This document shows positions 45,930-58,635 of a DNA stretch of 64,000 bases, one piece after another. The stretch is from positions 106,101,122-106,165,121 of the forward strand of contig NC_134570.1 in assembly GCF_050947875.1 (NCBI RefSeq), written 5' to 3'. The position numbers and the translations under genes were made by a program. The notes below the pieces were generated by a model. That model was not told the DNA's origin, ran no database searches, and was given only the letters and a program-made list of their open reading frames with translations. Position 1 is the first letter of the stretch, and every line of letters begins with the position of its first letter. Source of the stretch: Dermacentor variabilis. Taxonomy: Eukaryota; Arthropoda; Arachnida; Ixodida; Ixodidae.

Positions 45930-48200
45930 TAAGAGCTGCTCGTTACGAGCGCGAACAAGTGCCTCGAGGCGCGGGGACGGAGGCCCGCCTCGTCCGCGCG
46001 CAAACCCACCGTAAGCAAGGGGCGAGACCGGGAGGCTCCGCGAGCGCGCGGGATCACCGAGAAAGAAAAGATTGCACTCGCAGCAAAATGGGCGCGCCGC
46101 GCCTGCGGCCTAATCTACGCACTGACCATGCGTACGAGGAACCTATAGAGAAGAGGTATGCGCACGAACACCTACCCATAATACATACGCACGCAGCACA
46201 CACACACATTCAAGCAGATGTACAACGCACGCACAAACAACACGCGCGCAAGCACACTCGAAGCGAAAGCTGGCCTCCATATTCCGGGGTCCACGGGATC
46301 GAGAGAGAGAGAGAGAGAGAAAGAAGCGACGCGGATGCGCTATCGCCCGGGAGAGCAAGCCGGGCAGCAGAGAGAGAGAGAGAAAGAAGCGACGCGGATG
46401 CGCTATCGCCCGGGAGAGCAAGCCGGGCAGCAGCGGGGCCACGCAAATGCGCGATTTGTTTGGGGCTCGTCGGTGTGTATTTTTCGCCACCCTCCTCCTC
46501 CTCCGTCGACCCGCCGCGCATCGCGTCGCGGCCAACGAGGCGCCTTCGCCAGCAGCTCGATCGGCGATGACGGCCGAGCTGCCTGCCCTCCGCTCGATGC
46601 GCGCCTCTCGGCTGCCAACGGCGTTGACAACGAGGACCCACCGCAACGAGCCGGCGAGCGAACGCCCAGGCCGTTCGATCGACGCGGCCTGTTTGTTTGT
46701 TTGTCTGCTTTCTTTTTTTGCCTCGTACTGGACAGTGGTGATGGTGGTGCTGCTGCAAGACAGAGTGCACACTGCTCATTAGAGGGTGTGGCCGATGGAA
46801 GGCGCCGATAAGGCTGCCTTCGCGCGGGGCTGCTATTTAGAGCATGGTGGTGGCTGCTCCTGCACGCTGCTTCTTCTTCGACGGCTGCTCTCGCCCACCT
46901 GGCCTTCTCTCTCGACGGGAAGATGCTCCCTGCCACTTCGCTCGCGCGAGAGAGGAGGGCCTCCGCGTCGTCGACGTCTTCTCTTCATTCCGAGCCCTAC
47001 TGCACGGGCAGCGTCTGTCTTCGGGGGGTCTTCGCATCCCCTCACACTCTTAGCCGCGGTTTAGCGACGTGCTTTCGCTGTTTCACTGTTTTCGTTACAC
47101 CGGGTGGCGCATCTACATGAACGCGCAGGCAAGAAGGCGCGGCGATTTGAGAGGGGGGAGGGGGGAGACGCGCGGAGCCTGGTCGGATGTATCTATGCAG
47201 TATAGACGCACGAGTTACGAGGCGCCCGGAGGTGCTCGTTATACGTCGAAGCGTTATCGATGTGTGCGTGCTATGACGGTGACAACGGCATGTAGCCGCA
47301 GGCACGCACGCACGCACGAAAGCGCGCACCGGAACGGACGACGATGACTCTGTGGCGGCGCAGAGGGGCGCTGGTGGCCACGGAGGCGATGATGATCGTT
47401 CCCCCGGTGGCAGGATTTCGTTTTTCCTTTTCTTTCGAACTCCGTTCCCGCCCCGTTGCTCCCGTGGCACCAGCACGCTCTCTCCTTCTCCCTTTAAGCA
47501 GGTAATTATTACGTAGTCGCGTCCTCGGGCTCCTACTCTGGTTCCGCGCCAGGCAGTGCGTTTGCGTTGTTTACACCACATTTTCGTCTTCGTTATTATT
47601 TCTCTACGCCCGCTGCTTATTAGCAGCCCTACAGCTTCGCAGCATTTCTTTTCCTCCGCTCGGCTGCGCCTTTAGGCGTCGCAGGTAAGCAAACAGAAAT
47701 CTCGCGTACGCGCGCACGTACGAGCGTGAGTTCGCGCATAAAAGGGGAGAGGGGAAGAACAGGCGCTGACAAGTGGTGTGGTCTCGACGCGCGGCCACGG
47801 CGTGGCTCCATTCACATCGAGCGCGTCTGCACCGCCGCTACCTCGGTACGCTCTCCTACACGTGCGTGAGAACGCACGCACGCACGCACGCACAACGTTC
47901 GGAAGTGTGCGTGCGTATCGGGCAGCAGGCGATGCCCGCAGCCTTTGCGTGCGATCGCGCCGTGACGCTTCGTGATCAACGCCGCTTTGCGATGTTTGCT
48001 TTGGGCAAGTCTCAATCATCCTTCAATTCCACCCCCCTCCTCCTCCACTTTCACCCTCTCAGTCTACATCGCGCATTTGCTGCCTCCTCCCGTTCTCTTC
48101 GCGTTCACAATGCTCGGCGCGGTGGTGGCCGTTTCGGCCATCGCGTTACTCGCTGCATCCGCGTCCACGACCATCATGTTGAGACGTAATTATATGTGCG
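45930..48200. other. GC-rich block, possible promoter region
   Basis: Long CpG-dense region with overlapping open frames on both strands, none with a domain. It contains the 63-bp tandem duplication and CACG/GCAC tetranucleotide runs. A first exon or CpG promoter is possible but not shown. Confidence 0.3.
46310..46436. repeat. 63-bp tandem duplication
   Basis: Two copies of a unit starting in the AG run and ending GCCGGGCAGCAG. Landmarks at 46330 and 46393 give a period of 63. The copies look identical. Confidence 0.95.
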
Positions 48201-48648
48201 GGAAAGCAAGAGGAACAGGGGCACACGTTGTGCCTGCAACGTATATAGGGCCTGCTCACCATGCAGCTTTCGGACCGAGGCATTTGCATGCGTACGTGAA
48301 CGCACAGAGAGAAACCTGGCTGCGCTGACGAGTGTGGGTGTGCGCGGTTGTGACTGCACCTACACGCACAGGTAAATGACATGTGCCGGAGCGAACATGC
48401 AAGGCGCCATTTCACAGGCACTCTCGGTGTACAGCTCTATATTCCTCGCTCGCAAGGTTTCCTCGCGGATAATTACGTTACCACAGGCTTTGGAAGTTTC
48501 TTATGAAACTTGCAAGTTTCTTTGACAGCGCGTTCCGGTGTCGAGCGAAGCAGGCGCCGTCTTATTGAGGTGCTGAATCGCGCATGTGTGTAGCTGCGTG
48601 ACAGGTTCAATGCACCGCAATAGTCCCAATGCACCAACAACGTGTACG

Positions 48649-48650
<2 letters not shown>
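48201..48650. other. Non-coding stretch
   Basis: Nothing recognised. Confidence 0.4.

Positions 48651-48651
<1 letters not shown>

Positions 48652-48728
<77 letters not shown>
48652..48728. repeat. (TA)n microsatellite
   Basis: About 38 TA units. Confidence 0.98.
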
Positions 48729-48729
<1 letters not shown>

Positions 48730-48731
<2 letters not shown>

Positions 48732-49975
48732 TGAAGCCACCTACGTAACAAAAACAGCCAAGGAATGTTTGCGATTGGGTTCCGCAATCAGTGTACCAGC
48801 ACTGTGGTAGCGCAGTGAGCCTAGTAAGCCAGCGCTTTAACAGCCTGAGGGAAAAAAGTCGCAGTTTGATGGAAGTAGAAGCCACATGATGAAGCTGAAG
48901 TGCTAACAAGTAACTGGTCTAACCCACCACTCCTTTAATGTTTCTTGCTTGCTCCTCGTCATGCTGTCCTTACTTTTCTGTTACGCGCAACTATACAGCC
49001 AGGTGTAGAACTCGCAAATATTTGCGTTCGTAAGTGTAGTTTGCCACTAGATGGCTGCTGTCGCAATATGTTTGTCATTACGATTAGCTGAAATCGGCAC
49101 TTACGAATAGTATTGTAAAAGAACGTCTCGGGAATGCGGGGCCGGGATCTCGAACTTGTTCTGGTATTTCAAGTTGTCCCAAGCATGTAACAACATATGG
49201 ATTGCGAGTCGCGCATGGTATTATGTTGTATCTCAACGGAATCAAAAACGAATGCAACGCAAAGCAAACCGAAATGCACCACATCTTCCACAACGACAAC
49301 TGTAAGCGGCTGCGGGAGCCGACACTCTCCCTCGTCTTTCGCTGTTATTGTGTCTGTCCTGGGAGCTTCAATGCAGGATGTACACAGAGGCTGACGCCCC
49401 GCACGACTCGACCTGTGTGTACACAGACACCTCGAGACGAAACGCAGGTGCCAGACGGAGGGGGTGGGTGTAGGTTCGGGGGTTCGAGGGGGGGGGGGGG
49501 TTGACGAGCACCACCGTGGGCGTGTGTACACGCATGCACACAGCCCATGCTCGATCGCTCCAAATGCAGCCCTGGGACGTGTGAGAGCCACGGCGCGGGA
49601 ATTCCAGCGATCTCTCGCGACGCGCGCTCGCCTGCCAGACGCGTGATCATCGCTCTTCGATGACAGGATAACAGAGCAGCCGTTGATCGCTGCGAAGCAC
49701 GAACGGAGGAGAGGGCAGCGCGCTGGCCAGTCGGCCAGCAGGCAGAGCGCCCCTGCCCCAGAAGGTCACTCTCACCGCGCGGCCAGCGCGGTTTTCGGAG
49801 GAGCGCGCCCGCCTTGGCGTCATCTCCCCTCGCGCACCCACGAACTCCCGAAGAAAAAGAAAAAATCTCGTCCTTCGCCTCCGAAGATGCGGCGCACACA
49901 ATGTCGCATATATATGCTATCGCATATCGAGTCCTCGTAAAGATGCGCGTTTAGCCAACAGCGACAGCACTACAT
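48730..49975. other. Non-coding stretch with a repeat fragment
   Basis: At 49020-49065 the wording TTCGTAAGTGTAGTTTGCCA is close to the left arm of the inverted repeat at 9.71 kb. A G run sits at about 49489-49500. No gene recognised. Confidence 0.4.
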
Positions 49976-49978
49976 ATT

Positions 49979-50146
49979 AGAGAGATTTAGATTAGGGGGA
50001 CGCAAGCGTTGGGGACCCCTAGCGCTAGGGGCCAGGCTACTGCGCATGCGCAGATTCCAGACGTAGGCGTCTGCGCATGCGCAGTACCGTGGCCCCAAGC
50101 GCTAGGAGTCCCCGACGCTTGCGTCCCTCTAATCTAAAACTCTCTG
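49979..50146. mobile_element. Palindromic MITE, about 168 bp
   Basis: The ends GAGAGATTTAGATTAG and its inverted partner CTAATCTAAAACTCTC enclose arms sharing GGACGCAAGCGT, GGGGAC and CCTAGCGCT. The arms fold around a centre rich in TGCGCATGCGCA. No coding capacity. Confidence 0.85.
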
Positions 50147-50149
50147 CTG

Positions 50150-50745
50150 CCATGTTGGCGCGATCGGTCACAGACGGGCGGGAGGACCTGTAACCTGGAA
50201 TTAACTGTAAGCGAAGAGACTGAGGGGCGAGCTGTAAACGTGCAGGTGCCGTATTCTTGCTCGGCCACTTTCGGGAGATCTCGCGTGACCCGCGACTCCA
50301 GTTGCGTCGGCGCCTATACGGGGGGGGGGGGGGGGGGGGGGGGGATTCAAAGGGGACAAATTCGATATGTCATTCTTTATCTTACGTGAATTTGTTACAT
50401 TGGTCACAAGGGTTCTGAAAAAGCTGTATTTCCATATTACTGAATTTTTCGAGATTTATGTGGAACTTGTCAATTTTGTCCGCTTTAGATGTACTATTAA
50501 ATGTAATTGACATAATTGTATGATCGTTTTCCGTTGCTGATTTACAGAGCTGTAAACTTGATACTATCGTTTTTCTGAAAATGTTCGATTTTTGCCAATT
50601 TTTAATAAAACATTGGCGACTTAAATCGAAAATTCGAAGCCAACAGTCACTAGATTTAAAGTTTTTCTTTTAAATGCAGCACACCTCGTCAAATTTGGTG
50701 CTCTGGTTTCCGAGAAAAATTAATTTTCCTTTTACATGTATTTAC
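50150..50745. other. Non-coding stretch
   Basis: A GC-rich start, the G run at 50320, then AT-rich sequence with no recognisable feature. Confidence 0.4.
50320..50344 (+). repeat. 25-base G homopolymer
   Basis: Uninterrupted run; a candidate G-quadruplex former and a likely place for sequencing error. Confidence 0.9.
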
Positions 50746-50756
50746 ATAGGCGCAAC

Positions 50757-51197
50757 CGAGCTAAAGCTTCCTGTTAAGCTGCAGTCCCTTCGGAAGCTTG
50801 CAGCCCAGTACACGGAATTTTTATGGCGCAAGACCCTACCAACTCTTTCCAAAGGAGGCGAGACAAACAAAGCCAGCAGTACGGCGCTGCAAGTTCTCGG
50901 GGGGCCCTTGATCCCGGAAGACGCTGACGTCCTCAAGAAAGGCCCCAGGTTAAGCTCCGAGCCGAGGAATCCTAGCACATGAGCTTCTTTCCTTGAATGG
51001 ATGGAACAAAGCCGCACCTGGGAACAAGGAGAGGTGTCTGCTGGACGGAGTTGACAGCCCGGCCGGAAGGGTGTCTAACAAAGGAACTCGCACAAGAACC
51101 CCTACAAAACGTATTGGGAATTTTCTCAAGGACAACGACCTTCGACTGCTGCAGGCCGACAAAGAAGGATGGTTTGTAGCCATGCCGCCGGGCACGT

Positions 51198-51201
<4 letters not shown>
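50757..51201 (+). pseudogene. Penelope-like element, N-terminal part
   Basis: Frames at 50757-50979 (LPVKLQSLRKLAAQYTEFLW; VLGGPLIPEDADVLKKGPRL) and 51017-51200 (CLLDGVDSPAGRVSNKGTRT; FLKDNDLRLLQADKEGWFVA) match the N-terminal region of Penelope-like reverse transcriptases as I know them, with a frame change between. Reading stops at the target TTAA (51198-51201), where a 1.9-kb element is inserted. It resumes at 53098. Confidence 0.75.
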
Positions 51202-53097
<1,896 letters not shown>

Positions 53098-53101
<4 letters not shown>

Positions 53102-54000
53102 TGAAAAAGCGATACAAGCCATACAGAAGAATTTCAAGTTAACGAAACAAGCCAAGAAAGGAAAAGCGCCGTGCCATCTCTTTGTGTGAAGACCTTGGAC
53201 TACAGAAACTCGCTAATGGTGTCCAGAAATGTAGGGGTAATCGTTTAAATGTATTTTTTACTGCAAAAACGCACAAAGATGATGTACCGTTCAGATGTAT
53301 TTTAAGTAAGAGAGGTTCGTGGCAAAACAACGTTAGCCGTTACCTTCCAAAGCAGCTTGACACCTTGGTTGTAGATGACCCGTTTATGGTAAGGAACAGC
53401 CTTGATATCATAGCTTTCCTACTCGAAACCAAGTCGCTAGGATGCTTGTTTTCAATAGATGTTGTTGATGTTTCCTACTGTATTCTGCAAAAAGAATTGT
53501 TAGCTGCCGTCCTGAGCTGCATTGAGATGAGTTATCTTATCAGAATACCGCGGGAATTCCTGCGGATAACTTCATAGCACGCCTGGAGGTTTACTTGTGT
53601 TTAAGAGCTGTTTGTTTTCAGGGCCAGTTTTATGTGCAAAAGAAAGGAATCTGTAATGGCTCGTGCATGGCTCCCGTACTTTGCAACATTTTCCTTGCGG
53701 GCATCGACAGAGCGCTATCCAAGGAGTTTGACAGAGGCAAAGTGCTCAAGATTTTTAGGTATGAAGATGATTTCTTTTTTAAAATTTTATATACTGACGA
53801 GACGATCTCCCAAGACTTACTCACATACTGGGCAGGGCATTTTATCTGATTTTAAACAGCAGGGCAAAGGTTTAGATTTTACTTTTGAACTAGCCAAGAA
53901 TAACAGCTTGCAGTTTAAAAAAGAAAGAGGAAAAAAAAGCGCCTGGTCCTGTCGTTGTTCTTTCTTAGTGTGCTGTCTCTGTTGGCGCATCATGTTTTGA
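53098..54000 (+). pseudogene. Penelope-like element, RT part
   Basis: Continues the element cut at 51201. It starts NEKAIQAIQKNFKLTK (about 53100), then FFTAKTHKDDVPFRCILS (about 53259) and FSIDV (motif A, about 53450). After a frame change near 53550 come QKKGICNGSCMAPVLCNIFL and the active site FRYEDD (about 53755). After another shift, DFTFELAKNNSLQF (about 53876). The catalytic Asp pair is kept, but the residue before it is Glu where I expect Val. Several frameshifts and the missing GIY-YIG endonuclease make it a dead, 3'-truncated copy. Confidence 0.85.
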
Positions 54001-54004
54001 AAGC

Positions 54005-54298
54005 TATGAACCAAATAACCCCACAACGTGTTCTACTGCAATACATAATAACACGCTCACCACCTGGAGAATACGCGCTGAGTCAATTATTGATTACATT
54101 TAAAGGTGACTCCATTTCCGCATACGTGAAGGTCGGCCATCTTTACACATAGTTCGCCCACTTATTTCAAAACTACTTCAGTGCCACAAGTTCCTATAAA
54201 GATATATATATACATGTGAAGGCCGTGTGTACGGCCTCAGTGGTGTTTGGCCGGTGTGCGGAAAATCACAGCACCTGTGTTGTCGATCTTTCTCAGTC
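54005..54298. other. Non-coding remainder
   Basis: No endonuclease domain of the Penelope type can be read here; nothing else is recognised. Confidence 0.35.
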
Positions 54299-54658
54299 GT
54301 CGTCTTACGCGCTGTTTTTCCTTCCAAATGGAACGCCAGATAGCTAGACCTAAAACCCCTCCATACAAGTTTCCGCCGACCAGGTTAAGTATCGCCAACT
54401 TGCCCTCCTCCTCCACGCCCTCTCCCACTCACCCCCTTAGCTTCCGGCGCCAGGCGGAACTTACGTAGCTGCAGCTTCCTGTTCCGAGTGGAAGTGACGT
54501 TTTGTTTTTTAGCTTTGTTTACTTTCGCGTCGCTGGAGAGGCTTTATTTGCACCAGCTGCGGTTGAACTGTGAAAGCGGCGGTGGCGCGTGGATGCAGGG
54601 GCTTTAGTCGTCTTACGCGCTGTTTTTCCTTCCAAATGGAACCCCAGCTAGCTAGACC
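54299..54658 (+). repeat. 52-bp direct repeat pair
   Basis: 54299-54350 and 54607-54658 match at 50 of 52 positions, offset 308. They begin GTCGTCTTACGCGCTG and end GCTAGACC. They may be ends of a solo-LTR-like or tandemly duplicated unit; no coding sequence lies between them. Confidence 0.8.
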
Positions 54659-54659
54659 A

Positions 54660-55430
54660 ACGTCGACCCCTTTATATCCACAGAAAAGAGACTTTCCGGG
54701 AAACCCTTTCCATGCGCTCGAACTGGCAGGGTTCTCATGACGCCACTTCTAAAGTCTGTGCTCAAATGAAGAAAATCAAGTCCGCTGTCCTCAAACAAAT
54801 GGTCAAGCGAAATTCCACGCACAGAGAATTCGCTGAAATTTCCCGGCGTCGCCTACGTGGCCAACGACGATCTTGCAGGCAAAATGTGGAGGCTGTGCAG
54901 ATGTCCTCAGCCTCCGCAGTACTTTCTGACCCTCCAACGTGGCCCGCATCCGACATTAAGGGCACATCGTAGACAGAAACTGGCAATGCTTAACTGTTCA
55001 GAATAATGGTCTGCTCTCTCGTACACTCACACATTGTGAATGAGCCGTAGCGTACTGCCCTTTCTCTGACATGGACTACACCTACTGATGAGGTACCCAG
55101 TTGCAGATTAATAAGCTATGTCATGTGCTACTGTCATTATCGGAAGTCATCCGTGTACTCTTACAAGGAACCAGAACATCAGACTACGCCTGCTCAAGGT
55201 GCGACGTATGTACTGGATTCACTGAGTGCAGTGCTGGCATCCTTTGAGTGGATGAATTCTCCTCAAGCTTCCAAATTGGCGCAAAATGCAAAAGTGGCCT
55301 CACCGAGTGTCAGCACCTAGTATTGTAAGCCGTAGTATTGGACAACTGCCTGGCCGAACGACTATAAGCAGTTTATCGTGTTTTGGCTGCGTGAATGTGT
55401 TCTGGTATCCCTGATGTTCTTGTACTCTCT
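54660..55430 (+). other. Open frames of unknown nature
   Basis: A frame at 54712-54972 is Arg/Ser/Gln-rich without a motif. Around 55120-55260 a read with one shift gives a Cys-rich stretch (YACSRCDVCTGFTECSAG) that could be the worn zinc-binding end of a transposase. I cannot assign it. Confidence 0.2.
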
Positions 55431-55439
55431 CTTTCTCTT

Positions 55440-55560
55440 GATTATTTATCCTTCCTTTTACCCTCCCCCAGCGCAGGGTAGCAAACCGGACATTGCGATC
55501 CGGCTTACCAATCTCCTGCTTGGCTCAATTTGTTGAGCGATTGACCCGGAAAGATAAAAG
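55440..55560 (-). repeat. GGTTAACC-type dispersed repeat, inverted copy
   Basis: On the minus strand it shares CCGGTTTGCTACCCTGCGC and a purine-rich end with the 19.56 kb copy; the GGTTAACC core itself is altered (TTGGTAAGCC). Confidence 0.5.
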
Positions 55561-55799
55561 GTGCCAAGCTTTAATTATCCCCGGACAGGGATGACTTTTC
55601 TTCACCTGTGGAGTTTTAAGCCCGCCTGCGTAGCAACATCGCCATCACCACGACCACCACCATCTTTCCAGAGGAACCCGTATTGGTGTTTTTGGTGTAA
55701 TAGTGCTACTTTCGGGTCTCCATCAAAGGCTTAATAATTGAAGGAAGTCATTCTGCAGTCTTGGCTTTGTCAAAACATCTTACTTCGGGCGAAACTGCA
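55561..55799. other. Spacer between inverted repeat copies
   Basis: No gene recognised. Confidence 0.35.
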
Positions 55800-55885
55800 T
55801 TAAGAGAGAGAGAGAAGGAAAGGCAGAGAGGTTAACCATGCTCGCGGCCGGTTAATTGGCTACCTTACACGTTGCGAACGAAAGA
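55800..55885 (+). repeat. GGTTAACC-type dispersed repeat
   Basis: GAGAGAGA then GAAAGGCAGAGAGGTTAACC and GGCTACCTTACAC; opposite in orientation to the copy at 55.44 kb. Confidence 0.6.
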
Positions 55886-56149
55886 TAGGAGCGTAGGTGT
55901 AGAGCTTGTGCCAACGGTTTCATGGTGGTAACCACGTTAAGCAAAAATCGATATCACCAGCCTCAAAACTAGGAAGTCGCATTTGATTGTATCGGAGCAC
56001 AGCAAGAAAGACGGTCCGGACTTCTCTGCGCGCCCGCACTGCCACACACTGCCACATGTAGCGCAAACAGTCAGACCGGTGATACCATTGCTGGGCACTG
56101 TAGCCGGAGTACAACAAATGGTATGCACTCGATGTCCGCGCGGAAACGT

Positions 56150-57015
56150 TGGTACAGGCGCGCACGAATGCCCACGGCAGAGCGGGGCTGCCGGTGCTGC
56201 GCGCGGAAGCCGCCCGTGGGGAAGCGTGATGCTGGCCCGAGAGATGTTATGTGTTTCGTGGACACGACCGTCGGGGGCAGTGTGTCCACGCTCACCGTCT
56301 CGCGAGGGGAGGGGGGCGGGGATAGGAGCAGGCATATACGCGCGGGGACAAGTCGGGGAGGGGTGAAGGGCGAGACTAGAGCGCCTCGCGATGGACCGCA
56401 GCCATCCATCACTCCGGGAACGTCGATGGCCGAAGAGATAGGCGGCCGCGTACGACGTGCCGTGCACGCTTGGACGGCGACGACGTCGACGACGCTTCGA
56501 CCGAGCTGCTGCGCTGCTTCGTGGCTCACGCGGGGCAGCGAAAACGTGGTCGACGACGAATCATGACGAGTTCGCTCTGTCCCTGTTTCGTTATCGCTTT
56601 TGCTTGTCCCCGCGTCGCTCCTGGAACCCAACCTCCTCTCTTGCCTTCTACCTCCGCCCACGTCAGGAAGCACGCTGAAGACCAAATTGCGGCCCGACGC
56701 TACGTGGCGCCCGTAGCACTCCCGTTCCCACCGCTTCTGTGCGAGCCGGCATGCAGTTACGTTCGCGTCGTACCGCGAATGCTCTTGTACGAACGTTTTG
56801 CTTCTGCGCACGCGCGTGCGTAAGGGTGTGTCATCGTTCTCCGGATCGTCCGTGCGCGCAGCGACGCGTTCATACATCAGTTTCGGCGGAGAGGACCGCG
56901 CGCATTTATGGGCAAAGTGCCAGGAATATGCATTTGACCAGCGCTCGCCGGTGACGGCGCGGGGCGCGAGTCTGAGTGGCGGGAGGTGGTGGAAGAGGGT
57001 GAGGGGGAGGAGGGC
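56150..57015. other. GC-rich block
   Basis: CpG-dense, with long open frames on both strands explained by composition. No domain seen. Confidence 0.3.
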
Positions 57016-57515
57016 GTAGGTGGACGATACGCTGCTTATACACGTCTGTGCTTATCGATCAAGTGGCTTTCTGCGCGGTGACGAGAACGATAACGAAAAC
57101 CGGTGTTATGAACGAAAAGAAAATACAATAGGTTTTCGCTGCCGATAGAAAGCCGCTTAGTGATCCAATGCGACGAAAGTTGCTGACATCGTCAGTATGA
57201 TCAAATAAATAAATCAAATAAGCTTTCGCAATCTCTTTTCTTTTTTGGGGCGCGTAGTTTTCCTTATTTCGCTTTTCATATGGGTCACCCGTATTACGCA
57301 CAGCTACGCTACCGGTTTCTGTGGCTGTGACTACGCGTACAAAGTAACATTCTGCATTTATAAGCATTTTCAGCCTATCGCTATACATAGAGGGAACTGA
57401 ATGCTTGTTTATCTCTCAGTTTTCAGCGCTCAAGCGCCATCATCATCACATTTATCTATGAAGATTACGGGTTTTAACTTTGCTAAACAGCACAGTGGGT
57501 TATGAGAACGCCGTA
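57016..57515. other. Non-coding stretch
   Basis: Nothing recognised. Confidence 0.4.
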
Positions 57516-57517
57516 TA

Positions 57518-57680
57518 CACTGTAAAATAATTTACACCCTAAAAATTGAAAAAATAGTCTAAATGTGTCTATAACTCCCACACTTAGGGTGTTATCTATC
57601 GAGATAACACCCTAAGGGTGTTAGCTTTAGCACATTTACACCCTTTTTCACTTTTTAAGGGTGTAAATTATTTTACAGTG
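57518..57680. mobile_element. AGGGTG-rich palindromic MITE, copy 2
   Basis: 163 bp from CACTGTAAAATAATTTACAC to its inverted partner ending TTTTACAGTG, flanked by TA on both sides (57516-57517, 57681-57682). It folds around TATCTATCGAGATA. The TA duplication and CACTG-type ends fit a Tc1/mariner-driven MITE. Copy 1 is at 24.28 kb. Confidence 0.9.
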
Positions 57681-57682
57681 TA

Positions 57683-57846
57683 GTGGTGGGTTCCGGATTA
57701 AGTTCGACCACCCGGGGTTCTTCAACGTGCACCCAACTTATACGGACGTTCTTGCATTTCGCCTACAATTGAATGCGGCTGCACCGAACCCCGCGACCTC
57801 GTGCTTACTATACCATCGCAACGGCACAGCCCCATACCACGGCGGG
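57683..57846 (-). repeat. tRNA-derived SINE (Ruka-type), short
   Basis: On the minus strand it has CCCGCCGTGGTATGGGGCTG, a GAGGTCGCGGGGTTCGGTGC region in place of a clean B box, GCGAAATGCAAGAACG and GCACGTTGAAGAACCCCGGG. Its 3' end sits directly against the TA duplication of the MITE. Confidence 0.75.
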
Positions 57847-57849
57847 TAG

Positions 57850-58585
57850 CACATCTGCCATCGTCGTGATTATTATTTATTTTTTTATCAGAAATCCCCA
57901 CGCATTCGGGATGCCTGAAGCTCTTTTCCCACCTTTGCCGTTGTCGTCTTTGTCATCGTCGGTCTCCCGTAAGTCTAATACTGTCTCCAGCCGGGACAGT
58001 CCTTCTCCGAAGAATTGTGCACGCTATAATTACAAGGCCACGCCAACCACTATTGAGCTGCAGCTCACCTACGGCCCAGCACACGTGTATGTACAGTTGC
58101 AAAGAAAACCGAATTGTATCTATATATTGGACAGTTAACTCGGCTAGTGGAACAAGTGCGGTTCAATTTATTTTGTGAGCTATTTTGCGACTCGGGGCAG
58201 CGTTTAGGCCAGGCCGTGCTCATTGATGAGTACGTCTGGAAAACTTCGTGGGAAACACCTGAGGAATTTCCTTTGCCGTGTTTAGACGTAAAACTTCGCG
58301 TTACGAAAACTGATATTTAACTTCACTGCCATTGATGTCCAAGGTAACCGGGTTCGTCACGTTTCCTCAAGCATATACAATCCGTAAGTACGCCGACCTC
58401 TTTACGAAATAGCGCAAGTTGTTCAATAGATTCTTTGATTTCCTTATATTCAGGGTATACCCATGTACTCAGGCCACTAGTTGTATGGCCATCTTTGGCC
58501 AATGCCCAAGAAAGTGTATGTGCCATTTGACGCAAGAGGTCTAGAAGCGAACAAATCAAACACGGACAAAGAATGTGCCAAACAA
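57850..58585. other. Non-coding stretch
   Basis: Nothing recognised. Confidence 0.4.
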
Positions 58586-58587
58586 AA

Positions 58588-58612
58588 ATGGACAGACAGA
58601 CAGACAGACAAG
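58588..58612. repeat. (GACA)n tail of the LINE
   Basis: Plus-strand GACA units lie directly beyond AAGAAACTTTAATTGG, the 3' end of the LINE on the minus strand. Confidence 0.8.
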
Positions 58613-58635
58613 AAACTTTAATTGGTCCGAAGGGA

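Noticed and set aside
56071..56877. 268-codon minus-strand open frame as a gene
   Set aside because: Lies in a GC-rich block with long frames on both strands; Arg/Ser/Pro bias matches base composition.
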